In this document: positions 43,240 through 56,165 of the stretch, one piece after another | Layout of the letters: each line of letters starts with the position of its first letter | Position numbering within the stretch: the first letter of the stretch is position 1 | From: Larix kaempferi | Lineage: Eukaryota > Streptophyta > Pinopsida > Pinales > Pinaceae | Length of the DNA: 64,000 nt | Direction: 5' to 3' | Assembly (NCBI GenBank): GCA_027924585.1 | Contig: BSBM01000123.1 | Location: 18,368,001-18,432,000, forward strand | The notes under the pieces: model-generated | Database searches by the model: none | What the model saw: only the letters and a program-made list of their open reading frames with translations | What the model was told of the DNA's origin: nothing | Program-made: the position numbers and the translations under genes

Positions 43240-46200
43240 CCAACAGGAGGGTGATCAGAAAACCGTGTAAGATGTAAAATGTGCAAGTATTAAAATGAGA
43301 ATAATTTGTTAATAAAATTATACATATTTAAATAAAATGCGTTCCTTAAAAATAACTGGTAGAACCTTTTCCTCACACTATACAATGGGCGAATAGAAAA
43401 CAACCAATTCTATGAAAGAAATATGTTCAGTAGTACCTATACAAAACAATAAAGTGTCAATCACACAAGAAAGAGAAACTTCATAATTTATCACATTAAA
43501 CACGTAAAACATGATTAATGTGCAAAATTTACCTAAACCAGGTCTATGAGATGCTGGGATGGTTGAGATAGGTAGAATAACAAAATAAGACACTGAATGC
43601 ACACAAAAAAATCAATCAAGTGCTATGCATGTAACTTTAAAAAAGGTTAAACATTAACTTCTTGAAAATGTTAAATAACAGTAGCATGTACCTAAATGTT
43701 TCCTCTGGGAATCTGAGTGCGAACCAATCAGGCCATCTCGACTCTAATTCTACTCTCCTATAGTGCATTCAGTAGAACCCTTAGAGTGGCATCTGTTGGG
43801 GTTAGAACCCCTAGAAATATATCCAGATGTCTCGTACTGATCCATGTGCAATGAGATAGATTGGAAAATATTTTTCCTCTTGCTATGTGGGTTCAATGCA
43901 ACCAAGTTTCCTTGGCGCTAACCTTGTGCACCTGTGCACAATAATATTTTAAGAACATGTCAAAGAATATTTATGTTCATATTTATTTCACAATAAACAT
44001 TTAGTATAACCTAGACTTGAACATGTTAAATAATAATAATAAATACTTGGTTGTGCCCTCCAAGAATCCTTCAAACAAAAACACCATTGATCATATAGAA
44101 AAGACTATAATTTTGAGGGTTACTAGAAGAGTTGACAGCCAAATGTTTGATTAAATTGAGCCCTAAGGACATGGGTGTGCTACTATTACAAAACTAGCAC
44201 TTGCATATAATATTGGTTAGCACTAACATACAAACTTGGTCACTAAAGCAACCTCCTTCTATTAACATATTTTGGTGGCATTGTGATCTGGTTATCATAA
44301 GTATAAATAGAGATTTGACTTTATCCCCTGTTAGTGTGAAAGACAAACCTCAAAGCATATTTCAATGCATTGTGCATGTTTCTAAGTATTACATTCATGG
44401 TTATAAGTATTCCTATTGTTTGAACTTATTTTTCCTTATATATACATTTGGTATCTTTGCCATACATATCAAGTGTAAAGATCCTAAATTGAGCCATGGC
44501 TAAACTAGTCAAGCAGAGAAGCTGATTTAATTGGTATAGTTAGTAGTTTATCTAATTGTTTTAGAGAAAAAAATATTAGTTTTACCTTTTTCCTATCCAA
44601 TACTTGCATGGAAACAAAGGAAGTATATGAATTTCTATACTAGGTTCAACTCCCCTTTGCATGCTTGATAAAAAACAAAACTTGGCATTATTTATCATTG
44701 ACAATAATTTCTAATGTGCTAGGGTAAACTACATCTATTTTTTATTCAAGAACATATCTCCCTGTCTGAAATCATTATTGTAAATTAAGCATCTAGGAGA
44801 GAAAATCCTTTGTAAGAGGAGGATATGATCCTCATGTAAATGTAATTAAGCATCTAGAAGGTCGATATAGTTGTTAGTTGGTAGACTAAGTAGATAAGGA
44901 TGTCTATTTTGAGTCAATGGTTAGTATTACTATTCTTAGTAAGTAGTTGAAGGAATTTAGGAAGTTAGTTTTATCTTCTATGAAATAGAGGATCGACTCC
45001 TTGTACTCATGTAATCCTGCAGGCATGAAGAAAAGGGGCAAAGAATATAAGTAGAGAGATAGATAGGAGGAGGTTGAGTGTGTTATAGCATAATTCATGT
45101 ACAAGATTTGGTTTAAGGAATTTATGTGTTATGTATCCATCTGGTGTTTGAATGCCTCTTTGAGATTTTGTGATTAATGTGTGTATGGTTGTTTGATTAA
45201 TGGATAACCATGGATGTGTGTATATGCTTGTGAATGAAAAACATCGTATGCGAATGAGAGGTCGAAGTTCCCATGAAATTCGAATTTGATTCACGAATTT
45301 GTGGAGAAATCATTGTGTATGTTTTCTACAATATGAAATGAAAGTTGAACCCAATTGAATAAGGGTTTGAATATGTTTTATGCTTTAATCCTATAATGTT
45401 GAATATGAAGGTGAATGCATTGAATGGTTGGAAATGAGCTATGAAAGAATCGTTGATAGGGGTTGAATCCTTATGTGTACATATGAAGATAATTATGGGT
45501 ATTGAAGAAAGGAAATCATTCATTGCATAGAGCCTGCAGACCAAAGCGTTGGTACTATCAAATCGGTTGATGATTGATTGGGGGTTTCTATTTTGAAATC
45601 CTGTTATTGTTCAAATGATCGATTTCAAAATGATTCAAATACCAGAGGTTGAATTAGAAATCCAAAGATCAAGATACAAACCAACTATAGTAGCTCGACC
45701 TTAATATTTTCAAAACAATTAACTATTTATTTTCACTTCAAGAAAATAATGCACCCTAATTCAAGTAATAGTCAAAATGCTTGTAGTCCTGCATGCTGGC
45801 AGTCATGTAACAACTCAATTTTGACAACACTGGAGTGCAAATAGGTAATTACCTATGCATGAGGACATAATGACTACAGATTTTGTTAATTGTGAGTTCA
45901 AAAGAGATTTTAAACATACATGTAAAAGGAGAATTATCTTACCAAATGGCTAATTGGACATGGGTACTTCTAAGCAATTGGGTGGCTTGGATCACCTACC
46001 GGTATTTTTGTTGTTTTCGCCGCAAGTCTATTTTCACCAGGTCTAAATGAATGACGATTTCATAACATTCTATCCATAACTAGCATGCATCCTATTTCAT
46101 TAGGAATAATGCCAAAAGATGCTTTCTTTGTCAAAAGATTCTTTTTTTGATTGGTTAAATTCTCCACCTGGTTGAGGAAATAATATTTTTTATTGTGAAG

Positions 46201-47514
46201 ATGGTGAGTGAGTTAATTAATTGCAAAAGTATGTGGCCAAAAAAAATTTAATGGTGACAATCTCCCGGCAAATCAAGACACTTTCCGGAAAAAAGAAGAT
46301 TTAACATAGGTTCAACATGAGTTAGGAAGCTACGAAGGTGGGTTTAAGAGTCTTGAAATTATAAATCACATTCAATAAACAATGTAGAGTCTAGTAGTGA
46401 AACCTACAAGTCAATTAGTTTTTAATTTATACGTATTTAAGAAAAGGGTGGCATGATTATATGATAGGAGTGGTGGAGCATCCATTCCTGATCATGATCT
46501 GATGGGTAATAAACTAAGAAACTTTTCCTAAATTGACATTGGTTGAGCATCCAAACCTAATCACCCATTTGGTGTGCAACGTAAAAAAAATTCAAGGAAG
46601 AAATTAAACTGATAATGATTGTCGGAAATCAAAGTGTTTGAATCACCTATCTGGAGGGAAAATTTAAAAAAAAATCATGGAAGAAATAAAAATGAGAATG
46701 TTTTTTGAAAATCCTCTTTTTGGTGGTGATATTTGGCATGGTGATGAAAGAACGAAAAAATGCCACTGTATCCATCCTTACCTTTGGCCATCAAGACGAC
46801 TCATGGCAAAGACAATTCCTAAAAATTCAACCACGCAAAAAATTCTTTTGATAATTTCATTGTGTTGAAGGTATGTCGTGCAGGCTAGAAATAAACCATT
46901 CTATCAAGCCATTGTAATCTCAATAGGAAATAAAAATGCACTTGCTTGTTACTATTTATCATTAAAAAACAAGAAACATGAGCAATAAAAGAATGTACTT
47001 ACTGATGTTTATAGAAATTTTTAAATTGTTGCTTCTATGTGTATCCCATTCACAAGATAGTCTGAGATGATTGTGACGATAGTAAGAAAAATCATTGGTT
47101 GATTGGTTGAGGAAGTGTGCATTTTTGTGCTAATCGTGAAAAATTGGCTTTCCTGCCAAATCATGGATAAGTAGGCTCAGATTTGTGTATGTAGGCAATT
47201 TGGCAAGGATGATTAATGGATAAGTATGCTCATATATGTGTAATTATGCCTCAGGCCAGATTTCATACATGGGGTGTACTTGGATTAGGTGATGTGCATT
47301 TTTGTGGTGGACATGAAAAATTGGGAAACCCTATCACATGTTCATTGTTTTTATTTCCTTGCAATACAAATTTGAGGAATGATAAATAATTTTCATTATT
47401 TTTTTTTATATCTGAATTATGAATTTAACAGTGATTATATAAAATTATTGGTGGAGTCTCTAAATTTCTGGAAATGATGCTTTTATGAAATGCAATGACA
47501 ATGCTCAATGGTTG
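43240..47514. other. About 4.3 kb with no gene recognised
   Basis: AT-rich sequence on both strands with short open frames only. I saw no LTR ends, tandem repeats, tRNA-like structures or transposase motifs. From about 46950 it shows scattered words shared with the satellite that follows. Confidence 0.45.
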
Positions 47515-50490
47515 TTTTGGCAGGAAAATATCTCCATGAGCAAAGTATTTTTTCAAAACTAAGTCAATGGTCAAGTGAATATCTCATCCACCTACAAACT
47601 TATGCTCTTAGAAATTTTTTATCCGGCACAGGTGAGAAATGGCGGTCATTTTCCTAAGGCCATTTAGGCTAGTTTTAGGTGCAAAACAAACTGAGTGGTT
47701 GTTTTGGCAGGCCAATATATTCTTGACCATAGACTTGTTTTAAAAACTGAGCCAATGTTCAAGTGTATAAATCATCCACCTACAAGATGATGCTTTCCTA
47801 AAAAAATTATCCCTCATAGGTGAGAAATGGTGGGCATTTACCCAAGGCTACTTAAGCCCCTTTTTTCAACACTTAACCAATTTTTCCAATGTCTGACATT
47901 TTTCTGGGAGGGTGCAAAATAGGATGAATGGTTGTTTTGGTAGGAAACTATCTCCATGACCGGAGTCTTTTTTTTTAAATGAGTTAATGTTCAAGCAAGT
48001 AAATCATCCACCTACAAACTTATGCTCTCAAAATTTTTTTATCCAACACAGGTGTGAAATGGCAGTCATTTTCCTAAGGCCACTTAGGCCTGTTTTATGT
48101 GCAAAACAGGCCGAGTGGCTGTTTTGGCAAGCCACTATTTTCTTTACCAGATACTTTATTTCAAAACTGAGCCAATGGTCATGTTCATAATTCATCCACC
48201 TATAATCTTATGCTTTCCTAAATTTTTTATCCCTCACGGGTGAGAAATGGTGGGAATTTCCCCAAGGCTACTTAAGCCCTTTGTTTCAATACTTAACTTA
48301 TTTTGCCAATGGCGAACATTTTTCTGGGAGGGTACAAAACAGGATGAATGGATTTTTTGGCAGGAAAATATATCCTTGATCAGAGACTTTGCTTCAAAAA
48401 TTAGTCAATGGTCAAGGGAAAAAATCATCCACCTACCAAAGTATGCCCTCAGAAATTTTTTATCCCTCAAAGGTGAGAAATTGCGGGCATTTTCCTAAGG
48501 CCATTTAGGCCAGTTTTAGGTGCAAAACAAGCTGAGTGGATATTTTGGCAGGCCAATATTTTCTTGACCAGAGACTTGTTTTCAAAACTGAGCTAGTGGT
48601 CATTTTCATAAGTCATCCACCTGCAAGCATATGCTTTCCTATTTTTTTTATCCCTTACAGGTGAGAAATGGTGGGCATTTTACCAAGGCTACTTAAACCT
48701 TGTTTTCCAATACTTAACCAATTTTTCCAATGGCGAGCATTTTCCTGGGAGGGTGCAAAACAAGCTGAATGGTTTTTTTGGTAGGAACATATCTCCTTGA
48801 ACATAGACTTTTTTCTAAAATGAGTCAATTTTCAAGTGAATAAATCATCCACCTACAAACTTATGCTCTCAGAAATGTTTTATTTCTCAAATATGAGAAA
48901 TTGTGGGCATTTTCCTAAGGCCATTTAGGCCAGTTTTAGGTACAAAATAGGCTGAGTGGTTGTTTTGGCAGGCCAATATTTTATTGACTATAGACTTGTT
49001 TTCAAAACTGAGCTAGTGGTCAAATGCATAAATCATCCACCAATAAGCAGATGCTTTCCTAAAAAAAAATTCCTCGCAGATGAGAAATGGTGGGCATTTT
49101 CCCAATGCTACTTAAGCTCCTTTTTTCAATACTTAAACCAATTTTTCCAATGGAGAGCATTTTTCTTTGAGGGTGCAAAACAAGATGAATGGTTGTTTTG
49201 GCAGGAAAACATCTCCTTGACTAGAGACTTTGTTTCAAAAATCAGTAAATGGTATAGTGAATAAATCATCCACCTACAAACTTATGCTCTCATAAAAATT
49301 TTATCCCTCAAAGGTGAGAAATGGCAGGCATTTGACCAAGGCCATTTAGGCCAGTTTTAGATGCAAAATAGGCTGAGTGGTTGTTTTGGCAAGCCAATAT
49401 TTTCTTGACCAAAGACCTTTTTTCAAAACTGAGCCAATGGTCATGTTCATAATTCATCCACCTGCAAACCTATTCTTTCCTAAAAATTGTATCCCTCACA
49501 GATGAGAAATGGTGGGCATTTTCCCAAGGCTACGTAAGCCCTTTTTTTTCATACTTAACCAATTTTTCCAATGGTGAGCATTTTCTTGGGAGGGTGCAAA
49601 AGAGGATGAATGGTTGGTTTGGAAGGAACATATATCCTTGACCAGAGACTTTGTTTAAAAAAGGAGTCAATTTTCAAGTGAATAAATCATCCACCTACAA
49701 ACTTATGCTCTCAGAAATTTTTTATCCCTCAAATATGAGAAATGGTGGGCATTTTCCTAAGGCCATTTAGGCTAGTTTTAGGTGCAAAACAAGCTAAGTG
49801 GTTGTTTCGGCAGGCCAATATTTTCTTGACCATGGACTTGTTTTCAAAATTGATCCATTTGTTAAGAGCATAAATCATCCACCTGTAAGCTAATGCTTTC
49901 CTAAAAAAAAATCTCTCACAGATGAGAAATGGTGGGAATTTTCCCAATGCTACTTAAGCCCTTTTTTTCAATACTTAACCAATTTTTCCAATGGTGAACA
50001 TTTTTCTTTGAGGGTGCAAAACAAGATGAATGGTTTTTTTGGCAGGAAAATATCTCCTTGACTAGAGACTTTGTTTCAAAACTCAGTCAATTCATGTCAA
50101 GGGAATAAATCATCCACCTACCAACTTATTCTCTCAAAAAAAAATTATCCCTCAAAGGTAAGAAATGGCGGGAATTTGCCTAAGGCTATTTAGGCCAGTT
50201 TTAGATGCAAAACATGCTGAGTGGTTGTTTTGGTAGGCCAATATTTTCAGTTTTGTTCATGTTCATAAGTCATCGCAAGATGATGCTTTCCTAAAAAATT
50301 TACCCCTCACAGGTGAGAAATGGTGGGCATTCTCCCAATCCTAGTTAAGCCCTTTTTTTCAATACTTAACCAATTTTTCCAATGGCAAGCATTTTTTTGG
50401 GAGGGTGCAAAAAATGTTGAATGGCTGTTTTGGAAGGAAAATATCTCCTTGACCAGAGACTTTGTTTCAAAAAGTAGTCAATGGTAAAGT
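47515..50490 (+). repeat. Satellite block 1: about 420-bp repeat of two related halves, seven copies
   Basis: Units start at GAGAAATGG-type words followed by CATTTTCCTAAGGCCATTTAGG near 47633, 48053, 48473, 48893, 49316, 49736 and 50161 (420-425 bp apart). Each unit contains a second, diverged half with GGTGGGCATTTTCCCAAGGC and TACTTAAGCCC about 190 bp later. Both halves share ATCATCCACCTAC, GAGAAATGG, GTGCAAAAC and TGGTTGTTTTGGCAGG. This is a dimeric (higher-order) satellite. Open frames with repeated WLFWQ words are by-products. Confidence 0.92.
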
Positions 50491-50724
50491 GAAGAAATTT
50501 TCTGGTAGGGTCCAAAATGGCATAAATTTGAATTTTTATTGCACAACATTACGTTACTTAGAGTGTAAAATTACAAGTAAAAATTTGAGTGTAAAATTAC
50601 AATTAAAATTTGAGTGTAAAATTACATTTATGATATATTTCATATTTTTTTAATTAAAGAAATTATATCTGAAATCTAATGCCAATATTGATTGTTTTTG
50701 TTTATTTTGCAGAGTATCTCATCA

Positions 50725-51111
50725 ATGGATCATTCAAATAAGCCATCTCAACAAAATATTCCTCGAAAAAGAGGTTGATATAAGGGTGTAGATTACTCAA
50801 ATCTTCCAACTTTGGAACCATGTGACATTGTCCTTCAATTTACTCGTGCTAGAGGTAAAAAGACTACACAATGTGTTGCTTATGGACAATGTCAAGGATT
50901 TGAAGATCAGAACTCCATACCACAAAACGATCCCAGAAGTTTCCCTCAAACAACAAGCAATCATCCAGCCATTCTTCAAACTCATTGTCCTCAAAGTAAG
51001 CAACCGATGACAAACAACAATGTTGCTGGACAACAGAAGCAACCTTTGTCTCCAATTGCAGTTGAAGGGGGAATGTTAATGCACAAAGTAGAAATATTGA
51101 TGAAAGAATGA
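50725..51111 (+). pseudogene. Hypothetical gene fragment after a splice acceptor
   Basis: A pyrimidine-rich tract ending TTTTGCAG (to 50712) precedes ATG at 50725: MDHSNKPSQQNIPRKRG, then a TGA, then YKGVDYSNLPTLEPCDIVLQ, then Gln/Asn/Pro-rich sequence to a stop at 51111. The acceptor and basic start suggest a gene or transposon exon. No family recognised. Confidence 0.35.
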
Positions 51112-51523
51112 ACTCTGTTTCAGAGAATGTGAGGGTCCCAAATTGTTCTCAGAGAACAGAGTTTATTCCTGCTACCACTACAATGAAATTTGTTTCAGAG
51201 AATGTGCATGTCCCAAATTTCCCTCAAATAACAAGTTTTATCACGTTTCCACTACATTTGAACGTTGATTTGCAACATTGCTATCTGTTTGAGGCATTCT
51301 ATAATATTATTACCTTTTATCATGCCATCTTCCTCCCAATTGCATATATAGGAAGCTTGTTCCTTGAAATGCTCCATTTTATCATATAGGATGAACACAA
51401 ATATACTATCAAACTTATATGATGGAATGTCTTTAAATGCATAGTGAAATCCCTTGATTCAAATTTGAAAAAGCAATCATACTCAATTGCTAACTGTTTA
51501 GGAGGAATTCTATCAAGAACCTC

Positions 51524-52635
51524 TTAAGGAATGGAAAATTTAGTAGTAGTTTGTTCCATTTCATTGTACGTCACCTCCTCCCAATGACCTCCATCTACAT
51601 GTCCATGTAGCTCTTTCAAAGTTGTGGTAGCATGAACTACATCAATGGTGACAAAATCATGAGGCTGTACTCGTAATTCATCATGGTGCTCAGGAGTTTG
51701 TACTGGCAATTCCCCATTTTGTTCAGGAGGTTGTACTGGTAATTCCCCATGGTTCTCAAGAGATTGTACTAATTCCTCATTCTGCTGAGGAGACTATATT
51801 GGAAATTCCTCATTATTTTCCCTACTATTATATTTCCTAAAGTATGTTTTATGAACAAGTGGTTTTGGAAAAGATATATTTTCAAGCTGATTGATATCAC
51901 CAACTCTGTTTTAGTAGCATGGGGTCGACATAAATCAATTATTTTTTTAAGTGTGCCCATGAAACTAAATTTAACCTTCCTTAATTGGATCTCTTGCAGG
52001 GAAGAGTGTATTTTCTTAGCCAACATATAAGAAATATCTACAAGTATATCTTCAACCCAATGTATCACTACCCTCATACATTCACCTGAAATGTCCTACC
52101 TCTGATGATTCAAATCGGTCTTAAGGACAATCCGAATGAATGCTTTGTATATTCCTGGAGGTACATTTTGCATTCTTAAACCATTCCTCGGAACATATAT
52201 TTATCACCCACAAAGTTTATTGGCCATCTTGTTCTTCTCCTGTTTGGGGGTTTTCCAAGAGCTTAAAATCACTCCCCCTCTGCTTGGAATATTTGTAGCT
52301 CGGGAAACCAAATCAGGGTTGAGGTTTACCTGCTTCCCAAAAATTATGAATTCCATATTCCCAACATCATATTTCAAAATTTCCTCATCTATCTCCTCAT
52401 CAACATAATTGAACATTCCAAACAAAAAGTCGAAAAATTCAGCTTTCCTCACGATAGTTTCCATACTTGATGGCCAAATCTTTTCATCTCTCCATGCATC
52501 AGAATACTCCTGGAATTTTTTTACTGTGAACCTATAATCCGTGGATGCCTGTGTTTCAACTGTAGTTGCAGAGGAGGATGCCCCCGTTTCAACTATGCCC
52601 ATGGAAGAGGACGCCCCTGTTTGAAGTTCGGCCAT
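51524..52635 (-). pseudogene. Putative plant transposon protein with 11-residue repeats
   Basis: From ATG at 52635: MAELQTGASSSMGIVETGAS and a second TGASSSATTVETQAS copy. A conserved-looking domain follows (KFQEYSDAWRDEKIWPSS, FGMFNYVDEEIDEE, FIIFGKQVNLNPDLVSRAT). It resembles the N-terminal domain of proteins called putative plant transposon protein. After a TGA at about 52204 the frame continues (VPPGIYKAFIRIVLKTDLNH, RVVIHWVEDILVDISYMLAK) with a few stops. The tail, around 51640-51780, has 33-bp repeats coding LPVQPPEQNGE-like units. It is divergent from the frame at 50725. Confidence 0.45.
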
Positions 52636-52639
52636 GGTT

Positions 52640-53059
52640 TTCTAGGTCTGAAGCAGAAGTGATGCACGTAGACTGTATTTCAGACTCACAAATTATGCAC
52701 GCACAGAGTATTTCAGCAACAAAATGTAGGGCTTGAGTGTATTTCCAAGTCATGATTGATGACTTGAACATGCACTTTTCCCTATGCTGACATCCGACTT
52801 TCGAGATTTTTTCAGGATTTGGCTTCGGAGGGAATTTTATAAATTGGTTGTACTTTGACATAAAAAAGTGCATAAACATAAGCTATCACTTTTTATAAAT
52901 GGGTCATACTTTAACATAAAAAATTACATATACATAAGCTATCACTTTTAAAAAAATGCATAGAGCGATCTTAAACCTGGATCTACCAAGCCTGAAGTTT
53001 TATTTTTTATTTTATTGGTTAAGATTGATCTTTTTAATCATTTTTATTTTATGACCGGA
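52640..53059. other. No gene recognised
   Basis: Contains a short direct repeat (TTGACATAAAAAA and TTAACATAAAAAA with ATACATAAGCTATCACTTTT, near 52855 and 52915). No coding features. Confidence 0.4.
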
Positions 53060-54355
53060 CCTTTTTTCCAAGACTGAGACTATATCCAGGTGCATTAGTC
53101 ATCCACCTACAGGATGGTTCCCTCAGAATAATTTTCTCTCTCTCAGTGAGGAAATGGCGGTCATTTTACCATAACCACTTGAGCAAGCTTTTCAGTACAC
53201 CATTTTTGCCAAAGGGGAGCATTTTCTAGCATGGTGCAAAAAGGGTTGAAAGGATTTTTTGGAAGGCCATTATCTTCTTGGCCATTGAATTTTTATCACG
53301 AATGAGTCAATGGTAAAGTGCATAAATCATCCACCTGAAATCTTATGCTATCATAAAAATTTTATCTCTCAAAGGTGAGAAATGGCAGGCATTTTCTTGA
53401 GGCCATTCAGCCCCATTTAAGTTGCAAAACTGTCTGAGTGGTTGTTTTTTTAGGACAATATATTCTTTACCAGAGCCTATTTTCCAAGACTAAGGCTATA
53501 TTCAGGTGCATTGGTCATCCACCCACAATATGGTTCCTTCAGAATAATTTTATCTCTCTCATTTAGAAAATGGCGGTCATTTTCCCAAAGCCACTTGAGC
53601 CATATTTTCAATACTTAGCCATTTTTTCCAAAGGGCATCCTTTTATAGCAAGGTAAAAAACATGTTAATTGGTTGTTTTGGCAGGCCATTATCTTCTTTT
53701 CCATAGACATTTTATCAAGAATGATTCAATGGTAAAGTGCATAAATCATCCACCTTAAAGCTTATGTTTTTAGAATAATTTAATCCCTCATTAGTGAGAA
53801 CTGGTGGGCATTTTCCTAAGGCCATTTAGGCCAGTTTTAGGTGCAAAAAAGGCTCAGTGGTTGTTTTGGAAGGGCAATATATTCTTGACCAAAGACGTTT
53901 TTCCAATACTGAGACTATATTCAGGTGCATTGGTCATCCACCTGTAGGATGGTGACTTCATAATAATTTTCTCTCTCTCATTTAGGAAATGGTGATCATT
54001 TTACCATAGCCACTTGAGCCAGCTTTCTAGTACTTAGCCATTTTTGCCAAAGGGGAGCATTTTCTGGCATGGTGCAAAAGAGGTTAATTGGTTGTTTTGG
54101 CAAGCCATTATCTTTTTGGCCATAGAATTTTTATCAAGAATGAGTCAATGGTAAAGTGCATAAATCCTCCACCTGAAAGCTTATGCTATCATAAATTTTG
54201 TATCCCTCAAAGGTGAGAAATGGAAGGCATTCTCTTGAGGCCAGTTAGGCTAGTTTTAGGTGCAAAACTGGTTGAGTGGCAGTTTTGGCAGGCCAATATA
54301 TTCTTGACTAGAGCCTATTTTCCAAGACTAAGACTATATTCAGGTGCATTGGTCA
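53060..54355 (+). repeat. Satellite block 2, variant of the 420-bp repeat
   Basis: GTCATCCACC marks units near 53097, 53512 and 53934 (about 415-422 bp apart). Each has a CAGGATGGT half and a CTTATGCTATCATAAA half. It shares GTGAGAAATGG, AGGCCAGTTTTAGGTGCAAAA and GGTTGTTTTGG with block 1. It ends inside ATTGGTCA, where the next element inserted. Confidence 0.9.
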
Positions 54356-56165
54356 CACAGGGGGTTCACTCAGTGAACTTGTTACATAGCACAATCGTTC
54401 ACGTGATATTAAAGAATACCCCTAATTTCACTCAATATTGGAAAATGCATCCTAAAATTGTATTGTTGAACCGCCCTCCCAATATGTCTTTCCAATTAAT
54501 AAAACCCCTATTTTCACCAGATATTGTAGGTATCCATTTTTATCAACCCATTTTTAACACCCCCTTTATATCATATTATCAAGTTGTAACAAATAGGAGT
54601 CCTAACACAACTTAGTATAAGCGAACAAGTTGCTAAATAAAATAATAGTATAATGCTAATAATGATCCCATTGGGATAGCAGGGGCGACTGATCAATTTG
54701 TAGCATTGGATAGTGGAACACCCAAAGAAATAGTACTAGGGAAGTTAAAATGTGTAAAAGGAAACCTAGTCAAGAGATCAACATAAGAAAGAATGTACAA
54801 GACCGATAGTCCAATTGTTATTGCAATGCTTAGAAAAGATGAGAATTGCAAATGTTTCACACCACAACCTACCAATCTACCAATTTTATATCATGTAAAT
54901 ATGAATATAGCCATAGAGAACTCATGTTTTATATAAGCTTAATAAATTAAACTCCATAAAAATGCAAAATTGAAACCCTTTTTTGGATGGACGCCCCTAC
55001 CTTCCTATCAAAACAGACATCATCGATGTTTGAACCCAAATGAACATAGAAAATTCCTTTTACTTTTCAATAACACTATATGGTCATGTGCATAGCTTGG
55101 ATTTGGGTCATTCACAAGATCCAATGAATTGCATCCACTTCCTCTACATTTATTCTTGCAATCACGGGATTTAACAACATTTAGTTACATTTTCTTGGGT
55201 TATATATATATTTTTTAATCTTTTAAGGATAAGAAAAAATCTCCATCGTTAGGTTTCAAGCATACAATAGTTATAAAGATACACAGATGGTGAAACTTAT
55301 ATGATACCATTTCATGGTAACGATAACACATAAGGTATGTAAATAAGGATTTAGATTTTCACCTATGTTCATGTTAATTCCAATACAATATTAAGACAAA
55401 TTCCTTGCATATAAGAATTGAAATTACAATTATGATTGTGCCAAATATAACTCAATCTAACAATTATTCCTAACTTGCAATGTGAAAATATTAAAGAAGA
55501 ATACAAAAAGTTGAAAGAAATAATTAGTCAAGAAACATTGATCTAACTTTTCTTGGTTCCAGTGAGTCAAGAAAGATTGATCTCACTTTTCTTGGTTGTC
55601 TTGGAGCAAGGTTTAATTGAATCTCAATGCCCACCTAAACCTTAACCTAAAAAATGAATATTTAAATATTTTACTTAAATGCCTACAAAAAATACAATAC
55701 AATTGTTCAAGTCTGGAACTCCCATTTAACTACATCTCTTAACTTAAAGATGATAAACAATATAACATCAATTCAAACCAAGCCTAAATAAGCTATTAAA
55801 TGAGGATTGCTCAAGGCCAATAATCCAAAGAGATTTCCATCGATATTATCATTGGTACACTATTATCAAATTTATGCAAAACTTAGGATCATAAGCAATA
55901 TCAAATAAAAATGGAAGGTCCTTAAGTTTCAAGTGGGTATGAATTGAGCCCATGATTTGGACGTATGAATCCATCCCACAATTTGGAGGTTATTTCTCAA
56001 CACTCCCAGATAAAATAACCCCCAATATTTATATTACTCTATCAAATTAAAATCCCCCTTGACCCCTTAATACAGGGAAACATATTTTTGAGGTTTTTAA
56101 GAGTATTCAACCCCCCAATATGAATGGATGTGATATGATATTGCCTCACTAACGAACCCCCCATG
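54356..56165 (+). mobile_element. hAT-like DNA transposon remnant (1810 bp) with 8-bp target duplication
   Basis: The satellite is split between two copies of ATTGGTCA (54348-54355 and 56166-56173). The insert begins CACAGGGGGTTCACTCAGTG and its end, read on the other strand, begins CATGGGGGGTTCGTTAGTG: imperfect terminal inverted repeats starting with CA. An 8-bp duplication and CA-starting G-rich ends are typical of hAT superfamily elements. No transposase frame was recognised inside, so it would be non-autonomous or decayed. Internal sequence is AT-rich. Strand is arbitrary. Confidence 0.7.

Larger units (their letters stand above)
50491..53059. other. Segment interrupting the satellite
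   Basis: The satellite stops near 50491 inside the word that normally reads AGTGAATAAATCATCC and resumes near 53060. The segment holds an open frame on the plus strand and a pseudogene on the minus strand. No clean target duplication is visible at its ends. A threefold AGTGTAAAATTACA repeat lies at 50560-50630. Confidence 0.6.

Noticed and set aside
43240-47514. Possible tRNA or other RNA genes in the gene-poor stretch
   Set aside because: No cloverleaf with conserved A and B boxes could be made out by eye.
48247-49264. Repeated frames with EWLFWQ words in the satellite, suggesting a gene family
   Set aside because: They follow the 420-bp repeat, are short, shift frame between units and start in unrelated places.
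54220-54615. 131-codon plus-strand frame across the satellite edge
   Set aside because: It spans the junction between satellite and the hAT-like insert, so it cannot be an ancestral gene.
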